48,644 bases of DNA, taken from contig JAUMNV010000168.1 of the NCBI GenBank assembly GCA_031295725.1, positions 1-48,644 of the forward strand. The letters run 5' to 3'. The translations under genes were made by a program, and so were the position numbers. The notes under the pieces are model-generated. The model was not told where the DNA came from and ran no database searches. It saw nothing but the letters and a program-made list of their open reading frames with translations. Source of the DNA: Collinsella sp. Its GTDB lineage: Bacteria > Actinomycetota > Coriobacteriia > Coriobacteriales > Coriobacteriaceae. The first letter of the stretch is position 1. Every line of letters begins with the position of its first letter. This document shows, piece by piece, positions 24,380 to 32,284 of this stretch.

Positions 24380-27159
24380 CAGAATCCTCCAAACTCACGA
24401 TCTTCACGTGCCATCTCGGCGTCGACAGATTCCAGCGCGGCAAGCCCCTCCTCGTCCAGCAGAACCTCGCGCGGCTTGGAACCGTCGGGCGGACCGACGA
24501 CACCCTTTTCTTCCAGCATATCCATAATACGCCCGGCACGCGCATAGCCAACCTTCAGGCGGCGTTGCAGGCCAGATGTGGAGCCAAGCTGCGAATCCAC
24601 CACAATATGGGCGGCTTCCCAGATGAGCGGATCATCGTCTTGCGGCTCGGCGACTCCGGTACGGACAATGCCGCCGCCACCCGCCATGGACATGGAAGCG
24701 GGCGCCACGGCAGACAGGATCTCCTCGTGGTAGTCGGGCTCGCTCTGCGACTTGACGAACTCGACAATCTCGTTGATTTCGTCATCCGAGACAAAGCATC
24801 CCTGGATACGGCGAGGCTTGCCCCAGTCGACCTTGGAGAACAGCATGTCGCCTAAACCAGTGAGCTTTTCGGCACCCATCTGGTCGATGATGACGCGCGA
24901 GTCGATGCCCGTGGCGACGTTAAAAGCGATGCGGTTGGTGATGTTGGCCTTGATAAGGCCCGTCACTACGTTGGAACTGGGGCGCTGCGTGGCCACGATA
25001 AGATGAATGCCGGCGGCACGGCCCAGCTGCGCAATACGCACAATCGAGGCCTCCACGTCCTTGCCGGCGACCATCATCAGGTCCGAAAGCTCGTCGATGA
25101 TGATGACCAGGTAGGGCATCTTTTGCGGCGGGTTATCGTAATGCTCAAACTCGCCGGCGGCCTGCTTTTCGTTGTAGGTCGAGATCTTACGCACGTTGAG
25201 ACGCTCGAAGACCTTCAGGCGACGCTCCATCTCGGACACGGCCCATTGCAGAGCGCTCGCGGCCTGCTTGGGCTCGGTCACCACGGGCACATAGAGATGC
25301 GGCAGACCGTTATAGCCCGCAAGCTCGACGCGCTTGGGGTCGACCATGATCAGGCGAACATCCTCGGGAAGGGCGCGCATGAGCAGGGTCGTGATGATGG
25401 AGTTGATCATGACCGACTTACCGGAACCCGTGGTACCGGCAATAAGCAGGTGGGGCATCTTGGCGAGATCGGCGACAACCGGCGTGCCCTCGGCATCGCG
25501 ACCAATGGCCAGCTCGAGCGGACCGCCCTTCACATAGGGCAGAACGTCGCCCAGGTTGACGTTCTGGCGCTTGCGGTTGGGAATCTCGATGCCCACGAGC
25601 GAGGTGCCGGGGATCGGGGCAAAGATACGTACCGACTGGGCAGCGAGCGAAAGCGCGATATCGTCCTCGAGGCTCGAGATCTTGCTCACGCGCTCGCCCT
25701 CGCCAGGTTGCAGTTTAAAGGTAGTCACCGTGGGGCCGGCGATCCAGCCGACCACGCGGGCACTGCGGCCAAACTCAAGCAACGTGGACTGAAGCGACTC
25801 GGCAGTCTGTTCCAGCTCCTTGTCAGAAGACGCGGAGGACGCCGACTGCGGGTTGGCATGCAGGATTTCGAGTGGCGGAAGCTTGAGGCCATCCTCTTCT
25901 TCGCCCTCGTTATCTGCGGGGGCATTGTCAGCTCCCCCATCGCTAGAAGTAGACACCTCGACAGCGCCCGCGACAGCCGTATCGGCAACCTTGGGATGCT
26001 TCAAGAAGTCGGGGATCTGAGGTGCTGCCGAAACAGGATTCACGGCAAACGGCGGCTCGGACTCGTCGATCTTATCGGGGTCGTCTTCCATCGAAAGCTG
26101 ACCGGTTACCTGGTCGCGCTTTGCATGGCGGCGCGGCAGCAAAGTTGTCTTTGCGGTCTCAATCGGAGCCTCGTCATCCTCGTCATCGCCCTCGGTGAGC
26201 TCAATCTCGCTATCGGACCAAGACGGGTCGGGCTCGCTTGTATTGAGCTTAGGCGCAGCCTTGCCCTTCTTGGCATGGCGGCGCGGCAGCAGCGTCGTCT
26301 TAGCGCGCTCAGCCTCAACCGACTCGGACACGTCGACAAACGGATTCTCGTCCTCGTCGTCATCGTCCAAAACCGGGTCCACATCGTTGCCCATGACCGT
26401 GGTCACGGCAGCATCGGAGCCCTTTTGACGAAGAATGCTCAGGTGCGGACGGGCAACGCCGGGCACCGACAGGGCTTCGTCGTCACCCCACGGGCTCGCG
26501 TTAACATCGGCACGACGGCGCTCGGCAAAATCGGCCGCGCGGTCGCGAGCAGAGCGCAGCACGCCACCCACCGAAAAGCCGATGATGACAAAACCAACGA
26601 CGGCCAGACCCAACAGGACCACCATCGCGATAGGCTTACCCAGGGCATTCTGCAGCGCACTCGCAATAAACGCACCGATGTAGCCACCCGAGGCGGACAG
26701 ATTTTGCGGCGTGAACATAAGGTCACACGAGTCGCTCGTACCCGGCACCATCAGCGAAAGAATGGAGACAACGGCGATAAAGACCACGGCGCCGCCCGCG
26801 ACCGAGCGAATGTTGAGCGGCGAGTCATCACCTAAAAAGAGCGTGGCGGCAAACAGCAAAATGACGATCGGCAGCACGTAGGCGCCCAGACCAAAGCCCA
26901 GGTGGTAGAAACCGGCAACCGCAGCCGTAACGGGTGCGGTCGCCGGCGAAATCACGGCAATGAAGGACGCAATCGCCAAAACGGCGATGACCACGCCGGC
27001 GATATCGCGGTTGGCCGAGGGCTCGACCAAGGGCTCAAAATCGTCGAAGTCGGTCTCGTGACCCTTATTGGCACGCAGATGGGAACCGGCACCCTTAGCA
27101 GATGCCGGTTGGTTATTGGCCTTATTGCCTTTGGCGTTTTGTGCAGATCCGCGCGCCAA
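24379..27159 (-). CDS. ftsK: FtsK/SpoIIIE DNA translocase
   Basis: A 926-residue DNA pump for chromosome segregation at the septum. Four transmembrane segments lie within about residues 52-190, followed by a disordered acidic linker, the motor domain with Walker A GTTGSGKS (about 574-581) and the C-terminal gamma winged helix (ARAGRIMDMLEEKGVVGP). The linker contains a repeated 12-residue motif, AKTTLLPRRHAK (286-297 and 336-347). It starts with TTG at 27159, six bases after GGAGG, overlapping the region of the rnj stop. It is translationally coupled to rodZ. Confidence 0.95.
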   Translation of the reverse strand: MARGSAQNAKGNKANNQPASAKGAGSHLRANKGHETDFDDFEPLVEPSANRDIAGVVIAVLAIASFIAVISPATAPVTAAVAGFYHLGFGLGAYVLPIVILLFAATLFLGDDSPLNIRSVAGGAVVFIAVVSILSLMVPGTSDSCDLMFTPQNLSASGGYIGAFIASALQNALGKPIAMVVLLGLAVVGFVIIGFSVGGVLRSARDRAADFAERRRADVNASPWGDDEALSVPGVARPHLSILRQKGSDAAVTTVMGNDVDPVLDDDDEDENPFVDVSESVEAERAKTTLLPRRHAKKGKAAPKLNTSEPDPSWSDSEIELTEGDDEDDEAPIETAKTTLLPRRHAKRDQVTGQLSMEDDPDKIDESEPPFAVNPVSAAPQIPDFLKHPKVADTAVAGAVEVSTSSDGGADNAPADNEGEEEDGLKLPPLEILHANPQSASSASSDKELEQTAESLQSTLLEFGRSARVVGWIAGPTVTTFKLQPGEGERVSKISSLEDDIALSLAAQSVRIFAPIPGTSLVGIEIPNRKRQNVNLGDVLPYVKGGPLELAIGRDAEGTPVVADLAKMPHLLIAGTTGSGKSVMINSIITTLLMRALPEDVRLIMVDPKRVELAGYNGLPHLYVPVVTEPKQAASALQWAVSEMERRLKVFERLNVRKISTYNEKQAAGEFEHYDNPPQKMPYLVIIIDELSDLMMVAGKDVEASIVRIAQLGRAAGIHLIVATQRPSSNVVTGLIKANITNRIAFNVATGIDSRVIIDQMGAEKLTGLGDMLFSKVDWGKPRRIQGCFVSDDEINEIVEFVKSQSEPDYHEEILSAVAPASMSMAGGGGIVRTGVAEPQDDDPLIWEAAHIVVDSQLGSTSGLQRRLKVGYARAGRIMDMLEEKGVVGPPDGSKPREVLLDEEGLAALESVDAEMAREDREFGGF

Positions 27160-27160
27160 A

Positions 27161-28831
27161 CTAAACCTCCATGACGACCGGGATGATCATCGGACGGGTG
27201 CGCGTACGGCTCCAAATAAAGTTGGAGAGCGAATCGCGCACGGCCTTGCGAATGGCATCGGAGCCGCTGCTCGTAAAACTGAACTTGCCCTTCTCGATCG
27301 TCTTCATAATGGACGCGGAGGCATCCTCGGAGAACTGGTCGTCGATGGCAAACGAGACGCCGCGGCCCGAGAACTCGATGGCCTCGATCTTCTTGTGCTT
27401 GAGCGAGACGATAGCAACGGCCGTGACCATGCCGTCGTTGGCGAGCTTCTGGCGATCGCGCAGGACGATGGGGTCGGTATCGCCGATACGCAGGCCGTCG
27501 ACGTAAACGACACCGGACTCGACGGGCGTACCGCGTTTGACGATACCGCCGCGCATCTCGAGCGTGTCGCCGTTATCGAGGATAAAGATATGATCATCCT
27601 TGATGCCCATCTTGCGGGCCAGCTGGGCATGGGCGCGCAGATGCACGGCCTCGCCGTGAACCGGCATAAAGTACGTGGGCTTGGCCATGGCCATCAGGAG
27701 CTTGAGCTCCTCCTGGCTACCATGACCCGACACGTGAACGAGAGCGCGGTTCTTATCCCACACGTCGCAGCCGAGCTTGGCCAGGCTGTTGACGACCTGC
27801 TGGACGGCCTTCTCGTTGCCGGGAACAGGAGTTGCCGAGAGGATAACGGTATCGCCCTCGTGGATGGAGAGCGTCTTGTGCTCTCCGTTGGCCATGCGAG
27901 ACAGGGCCGACAGCGGCTCGCCCTGCGAACCGGTGCACATGACGACGATCTTATCGTCAGGCAGGTTATCGATATCGAAGGCATCGATAATATCGGCATC
28001 GTCGATGTTGAGGTAGCCCAGCTCGCGCGCGACGCGGGTGTTGGTGAGCATGGAGCGACCGGTCACAACGACCTTACGGCCGCACTTGCGGGCGGCATCG
28101 CAGATCTGCTGCAGGCGATGGATATGGCTCGAGAACGACGCGACGAACACACGACCCGGGGCGTTCTTGATGGCGTGCAGCAAGTTGGGACCGACCTCGG
28201 CCTCGGACTTGGTAAAGCCGGGAACAGTGGCGTTGGTGGAGTCGGACAGCAGCAGGTCGATGCCCTGCTTGGCAAAGCGGCTGATAGCGGCGTAGTCGGG
28301 CGTGACACCGTCGATGGGCGTCTGGTCGAGCTTAAAGTCGCCGGTGTGCATAACGGTGCCCTGGTTGGTGCGGATGAACACGCCCAGAGCGCCGGGGATG
28401 GAGTGCGTCATCGAGAAGAAGTCGAGTGAGATGCCGCCGAGGTTGACATGGCTGCCGCCCTTGACCTCGCGGAACTTGGGTGCGCGGATGCGGAACTCAG
28501 AAAGCTTGCCCTCGATAAAGCCAAGCGTCAGCTTGCTCGAGAAGATGGGCACCTTATTGTTGAGGTCCTGCAGCAGATACGGAAGCGAACCGGTGTGGTC
28601 CTCGTGGCCGTGGGTGACGACGATACCGCGGAGCTTCTCCTCGTTCTCCAGGACATAGGTGTAGTCAGGAAGCACCAGGTCGATACCGGGCTGGGAGTCA
28701 TCCGGGAACATGAGGCCGGCGTCGACGAGCACCATGTCGTCGCCGCACTCGAAGACCGTCATGTTCTTGCCGATGCCGTCAAGGCCGCCGAGCGGAATGA
28801 TCTTCAAGGGAGATGATTTTTTAGCTGCCAT
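27161..28831 (-). CDS. rnj: Ribonuclease J
   Basis: A 556-residue metallo-beta-lactamase/beta-CASP ribonuclease with 5'-3' exonuclease and endonuclease activity. It shows LGGLDGIGKNM (14-24), the metal motif THGHEDH (about 73-79) and the beta-CASP GSQGEPLSAL segment. A short basic N-terminus precedes the core. The only Shine-Dalgarno-like site (AAAGGA) is 14 nt from the ATG, so initiation may be weak. It lies between pnp and ftsK, matching the pnp-rnjB-ftsK order of Bacillus. Confidence 0.95.
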   Translation of the reverse strand: MAAKKSSPLKIIPLGGLDGIGKNMTVFECGDDMVLVDAGLMFPDDSQPGIDLVLPDYTYVLENEEKLRGIVVTHGHEDHTGSLPYLLQDLNNKVPIFSSKLTLGFIEGKLSEFRIRAPKFREVKGGSHVNLGGISLDFFSMTHSIPGALGVFIRTNQGTVMHTGDFKLDQTPIDGVTPDYAAISRFAKQGIDLLLSDSTNATVPGFTKSEAEVGPNLLHAIKNAPGRVFVASFSSHIHRLQQICDAARKCGRKVVVTGRSMLTNTRVARELGYLNIDDADIIDAFDIDNLPDDKIVVMCTGSQGEPLSALSRMANGEHKTLSIHEGDTVILSATPVPGNEKAVQQVVNSLAKLGCDVWDKNRALVHVSGHGSQEELKLLMAMAKPTYFMPVHGEAVHLRAHAQLARKMGIKDDHIFILDNGDTLEMRGGIVKRGTPVESGVVYVDGLRIGDTDPIVLRDRQKLANDGMVTAVAIVSLKHKKIEAIEFSGRGVSFAIDDQFSEDASASIMKTIEKGKFSFTSSGSDAIRKAVRDSLSNFIWSRTRTRPMIIPVVMEV

Positions 28832-29017
28832 AGGTTAGTGTGGTTTCCTTTCTTCGAAACGGGTCTGGAACAACCGACGGGGCGCTTCTGGCAAACCGAC
28901 CGCCGGGAACGTACAAACATGCATCACAGAGTCGATGCAATAACCACAGTATGATACCCATTTGCACAACAACAGACCACCCATGCATCAAAGCCCCATC
29001 TGAACTGGTCTATCCCG

Positions 29018-29154
29018 CCGGTTTCCCGTGGGGCGGGCACTGATGAAGTTTCCTGCTCTACAGTCCTGCTCACGACGGAGGCCACATTAAGTGGCCTCCT
29101 GTTCGTGCGGAACTCGCGATAAACTTCATCAGTGCCCGCCCCACGGGAAACCGG
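29018..29154 (+). repeat. Palindromic element B, copy 1
   Basis: Arms 29018-29051 and 29121-29154 pair perfectly over 34 bp. Inside, CACGA/TCGTG (29071-29075, 29103-29107) and GGAGGCCAC/GTGGCCTCC (29077-29085, 29091-29099) form a second stem with an ATTAA loop. The conserved unpaired strands are CCTGCTCTACAGTCCTG and TGCGGAACTCGCGAT. The outer 26 bp of each arm are specific to this copy. Confidence 0.92.
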
Positions 29155-29276
29155 CCAAAAAGAGACAGGTTTATTTTGGTCGGTTTTATCTGGGAAGATG
29201 CTGCTACGGCTATCTACAGATCTGTAATCTGACTACTGAATAGATTGTCTAACTCAATAGCGAGCGGCACTAACCA

Positions 29277-29425
29277 GCCCTTTTGCTTGCGCCCGGGAGG
29301 GCCGCATATGAAGTTTATCGCGAGTTCCGCACGCAAAGGAAAGCACTTAATGTGCTTTCCGTCTTGCGCAGGACTGTAGAGCAGGAAACTTCATATGCGG
29401 CCCTCCCGGGCGCAAGCAAAAGGGC
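29277..29425 (-). repeat. Palindromic element B, copy 2 (inverted)
   Basis: The same core as copy 1 in reverse orientation. Arms 29277-29316 and 29386-29425 pair perfectly over 40 bp, of which the outer 32 bp differ from copy 1. The inner stem is GGAAAGCAC/GTGCTTTCC and the neighbouring stem CGCAA/TTGCG, each changed on both sides relative to copy 1. Its right arm runs into the pnp terminator. Confidence 0.92.
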
Positions 29426-29450
29426 GACCCCGTACGGGGTCGCCCTTGTT
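29420..29450 (-). terminator. Terminator of pnp
   Basis: On the minus strand AAGGGCGACCCC pairs with GGGGTCGCCCTT around GTAC and runs into TTTTGC. It starts 21 bp after the pnp stop and overlaps the arm of element B copy 2. Confidence 0.85.
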
Positions 29451-29470
29451 GAGCTGCTTATGTTTAGCTG

Positions 29471-31717
29471 TTACTCGGCGTCGTGGTGACGGCGGGGCTT
29501 GCGGCCTCCGTTGTCGCCGGGACGGCGCGGACGGTCGCTGCGCTCGGAGCGCTCGCGACGCGGACGCTCACGGCGCTGGAAGTGCTCGCCGTCGCCCTCG
29601 GAGGCACCCTCGGCGCGAGCCGGGGCCTCGGGCTTGTCAAGACGATCGAGCGAGATCTTGCCGCGATCGTCGACCTCAATGACGACGACCTTGACCTCGT
29701 CGCCCACGTTGAGGACGTCCTCGACCTTCTCCACGCGGCCCTTGGCGACGCGGGAGATGTGCAGCAGGCCGTCCTTACCGGGCAGCAGGTTGACGAAGGC
29801 GCCGAAGGGCTGGATGGAGACCACGCGACCGGTGTACTCCTCGCCCGGCTCGGGAACCTTGATGATGAGCTTGATGCGCTCGACAGCCTGGTCGACGGAC
29901 TCGCCGGTGCCGCCGACAAAGACGGTGCCGTCCTCCTGGATGTCGACCGAAGCGCCGGTCTCATCCTGGATACCACGGATGACCTTACCGCCGGAACCGA
30001 TGACGTCGCGGATCTTGTCGGTCGGAACCTGGATGGAAACGATGCGCGGAGCGGTGCTGCGCGTGGTGTGGCGCGGCTCGGGGATAACATCGAGCATCTT
30101 CTGCAGGATGAAGGCGCGACCCTCCTTGGCCTGCTGCAGAGCCCGGGCCAAGATGTCGAAGGTGAGGCCGGTGGCCTTGTTGTCCATCTGCAGGGCGGTG
30201 ATGCCCTCGGTGGTGCCGGTGACCTTAAAGTCCATGTCGCCCAGGAAGTCCTCGAGACCCTGGATGTCGGACAGGACCACGGTCTTGCCCTCCTCCTGGA
30301 TCAGGCCCATGGCGATACCGGAGACCGGGCGCTTAATGGGCACGCCGCCGTCCATAAGGGCGAGCGTGGAGCCGCAAGTCGAAGCCATCGAAGAGGAGCC
30401 GTTGGACTCCATGACCTCGGAGACGACGCGGATGGCGTAGGGGAACTCGTTCTCGTCGGGAAGCACCGGAAGCAGAGCGCGTTCAGCCAGGTTGCCGTGA
30501 CCGATCTCGCGGCGCTTGGGGCTGCCCATGCGGCCGGTCTCGCCGGTGCAGAACGGCGGGAAGTTGTAGTGGTGCATGTAGCGCTTGCCCTCGGTGGGCT
30601 CGATGGTGTCCAAGCGCTGGCCCTCGTTGAGCATGCCGAGCGACAGGACGGAAAGAACCTGGGTCTGGCCACGCTGGAACAGGCCGGAGCCGTGAACGAG
30701 CGGCAGGTAGTTGTCCTTCACCATGATGGGACGGATCTCGTCGGCGGCACGGCCGTCGACGCGCTCGCCGGTCTCGACGACCATGGTGCGCATGGCCTTC
30801 TTCTCGAGCTTCTTGAGCGCCACGGGGATCTCGCGCTCCCAAGCAGCCTGCTCCTCCTCGGTGAACTCGGCGCGGATGGACTCCTTCAGAGCCTCGACCT
30901 TACCGATACGGGAGAGCTTGTCGGCGTCGCGAAGGGCGGCTGCCATCTCGTCGTAGTGGGCGAAGATGCGCTCCTGGACCGCCTCGACGGGCTGGTCGAG
31001 CGGGTACTCCTTCTTGACGATGGGGCCGTTGACCTGCTCCCACTCGGCGACGAACTCATCCTGAGCCTGGCAGAAGGCAGCAAGGGCCTCCTGGCCAAAC
31101 TTCATGGCGGCAAGCATGTCGTCCTCGGAGATCTCCTCGGCACCGGCCTCGACCATCGAGATGAAGTCGGCAGATCCGCCCAGCTCCAGGTCCAGATCGG
31201 AGTTCTCGCGCTCCTCGTAGGTGGGGTTGACGATAAACTCGCCGGTCTCCACGTTACGGCCGATGCGCACGCAGGCAAGCGGGCCCTCGAAGGGCACGCC
31301 GCCGAGCGTCATGGCCAGAGAGGCACCCATGACGTTGATGACGTCGAAGGGGTTGACCTGGTCGGCGACGAGCGAGGTGGCGACGATGTGCACCTCGTTG
31401 CGGAAGCCGTCCGGGAAGCTCGGGCGAATCGGACGGTCGATCATGCGCGCGGTGAGCGTGGCCTTCTCGCTGGGACGGCCCTCACGCTTGAGGTAGCCAC
31501 CCGGGATGCGGCCGGCGGCGTACATCTTCTCGTTGAAGTCGACGGTCAGCGGGAAGAAGTCGTAGTTCTTGCGCTCCTTGGAAACGACCACGGTATCGAG
31601 CATCGTGGTGTCGCCTTGCTTGACCAGACAGGCGCCGGTGGCCTGCTTGGCAAGCTCGCCGGACTCAAAGGTGTAGGTCTTGCCGTACAGCTCAAAGGTC
31701 TTGGATACGAGTGTCAT
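29471..31717 (-). CDS. pnp: Polyribonucleotide nucleotidyltransferase (PNPase)
   Basis: A 748-residue phosphorolytic 3'-5' exoribonuclease: two RNase PH domains, then KH (about 570-630; GSGGKVIRGIQDETGASVDI) and S1 (about 640-710; GEEYTGRVVSIQPFGAFVNL) domains, and a basic Arg-rich tail. AAAGGAG lies before the ATG. rpsO precedes it on the same strand, the classic rpsO-pnp order. A 9-bp hairpin directly upstream of the ribosome binding site (31731-31753) may be an autoregulatory element. Confidence 0.97.
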   Translation of the reverse strand: MTLVSKTFELYGKTYTFESGELAKQATGACLVKQGDTTMLDTVVVSKERKNYDFFPLTVDFNEKMYAAGRIPGGYLKREGRPSEKATLTARMIDRPIRPSFPDGFRNEVHIVATSLVADQVNPFDVINVMGASLAMTLGGVPFEGPLACVRIGRNVETGEFIVNPTYEERENSDLDLELGGSADFISMVEAGAEEISEDDMLAAMKFGQEALAAFCQAQDEFVAEWEQVNGPIVKKEYPLDQPVEAVQERIFAHYDEMAAALRDADKLSRIGKVEALKESIRAEFTEEEQAAWEREIPVALKKLEKKAMRTMVVETGERVDGRAADEIRPIMVKDNYLPLVHGSGLFQRGQTQVLSVLSLGMLNEGQRLDTIEPTEGKRYMHHYNFPPFCTGETGRMGSPKRREIGHGNLAERALLPVLPDENEFPYAIRVVSEVMESNGSSSMASTCGSTLALMDGGVPIKRPVSGIAMGLIQEEGKTVVLSDIQGLEDFLGDMDFKVTGTTEGITALQMDNKATGLTFDILARALQQAKEGRAFILQKMLDVIPEPRHTTRSTAPRIVSIQVPTDKIRDVIGSGGKVIRGIQDETGASVDIQEDGTVFVGGTGESVDQAVERIKLIIKVPEPGEEYTGRVVSIQPFGAFVNLLPGKDGLLHISRVAKGRVEKVEDVLNVGDEVKVVVIEVDDRGKISLDRLDKPEAPARAEGASEGDGEHFQRRERPRRERSERSDRPRRPGDNGGRKPRRHHDAE

Positions 31718-31730
31718 TGTTCTCCTTTAC

Positions 31731-31753
31731 CCCGCAGACCCCTTGTCTGCGGG
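31731..31753 (-). promoter_or_regulatory. Hairpin in the pnp leader
   Basis: CCCGCAGAC (31731-31739) pairs with GTCTGCGGG (31745-31753), and the stem ends 3 nt before the AAAGGAG site of pnp. In E. coli, PNPase autoregulates through a leader stem; whether this one works similarly is inference. A second stem, GCGTG/CACGC (31797-31812), lies further upstream. Confidence 0.5.
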
Positions 31754-31818
31754 CTTCTCATGTGACGCGAGCCCCCTGCCCCCGCCACGCTTCAGAGCGT
31801 GATTGTTCACGCCCTTAC

Positions 31819-31853
31819 ACAAAAAGAGCGCCCCGCTGCGCAGGACGCTCTTA
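31819..31853 (-). terminator. Terminator after rpsO
   Basis: On the minus strand AAGAGCGTCC pairs with GGGGCGCTCTT and is followed by TTTGTG, 14 bp after the rpsO stop. pnp lies 100 bp beyond, so the terminator may be partial, or pnp has its own promoter in the gap. Confidence 0.75.
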
Positions 31854-31867
31854 GCATGTACAAATCC

Positions 31868-32146
31868 TTACTGGATGTTGTCGCGGATGCCCAGAGCCTT
31901 GATGAGCTCACGGTACTCGACGATGTCGCTCTTCTTGATGTAGGAGAGAAGACGACGACGACGACCGACGAGCATGAGCAGGCCACGACGGGTGTGGAAG
32001 TCCTTCTGGTGGGACTTCATGTGCTCGGTCAGCTCCTTGATGCGCTCGGTCAGGATGGCGACCTGAACCTTGGGGTTGCCGGTGTCGACCGGGGTGTTAC
32101 CGAACTGGGCAGTCAGCTCCGCCTTGCGCTCTTTGGAAACAGTCAT
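31868..32146 (-). CDS. rpsO: 30S ribosomal protein S15
   Basis: A 92-residue S15 protein (FGNTPVDTGNPKVQVAILTERI, HMKSHQKDFHTRRGL, RRRRLLSYIKK). It binds 16S rRNA early in 30S assembly. I start at the ATG at 32146, with AAAGGTG 6-7 nt upstream; the open frame continues 5' without a ribosome binding site. A compact hairpin sits 21 nt before the start and may be the S15 feedback site. Confidence 0.96.
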   Translation of the reverse strand: MTVSKERKAELTAQFGNTPVDTGNPKVQVAILTERIKELTEHMKSHQKDFHTRRGLLMLVGRRRRLLSYIKKSDIVEYRELIKALGIRDNIQ

Positions 32147-32166
32147 TGTTTCACCTTTCGTTTTAC

Positions 32167-32182
32167 GTCGCCCACGGGCGAC
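32167..32182 (-). promoter_or_regulatory. Hairpin in the rpsO leader
   Basis: GTCGCCC (32167-32173) and GGGCGAC (32176-32182) pair with only 2 nt between them, so a few bases at the tip must open. It lies 20 nt upstream of the rpsO start. S15 represses its own translation by binding leader structures in several bacteria. Confidence 0.4.
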
Positions 32183-32284
32183 TCGATTCGCCTCGGACTG
32201 GGAAGCCGCCGGTGGAGCGAGCAACCAAGATCGAGGTACCAACAGGTCGGTATGTTACCACAAGCAGCCCGCGCCTGCGCATCA

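Larger units (their letters stand above)
28832..29470. other. Gene-free interval between pnp and rnj with two large palindromes
   Basis: In this 639-bp gap I find no credible gene. Its right end holds the pnp terminator (29420-29450). Two copies of palindromic element B follow (29018-29154 and 29277-29425). The piece between them (29155-29276) contains a CCGGCCAAAA/TTTTGGTCGG hairpin (29151-29183). The rnj promoter should lie in 28840-29017; a TATCAT box is present on the minus strand near 28950, but no -35 stands out. Confidence 0.8.

Noticed and set aside
28840..29043. A 67-codon open frame upstream of rnj
   Set aside because: It runs into the arm of palindromic element B, has no ribosome binding site and no recognisable protein features.
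29283..29489. A 68-codon open frame across element B copy 2
   Set aside because: It consists of the hairpin element and the pnp terminator; no coding signal.
29483..31765. A 760-codon open frame antisense to pnp, and similar long antisense frames over rny (15717-17525), rimO/yajQ (20844-22871), mtaB/dnaJ (36494-38362) and ftsK (25003-26835)
   Set aside because: They mirror well-identified genes, have Leu/Gly/Asp-rich composition without domains, and lack ribosome binding sites. They arise from strong GC bias at third positions.
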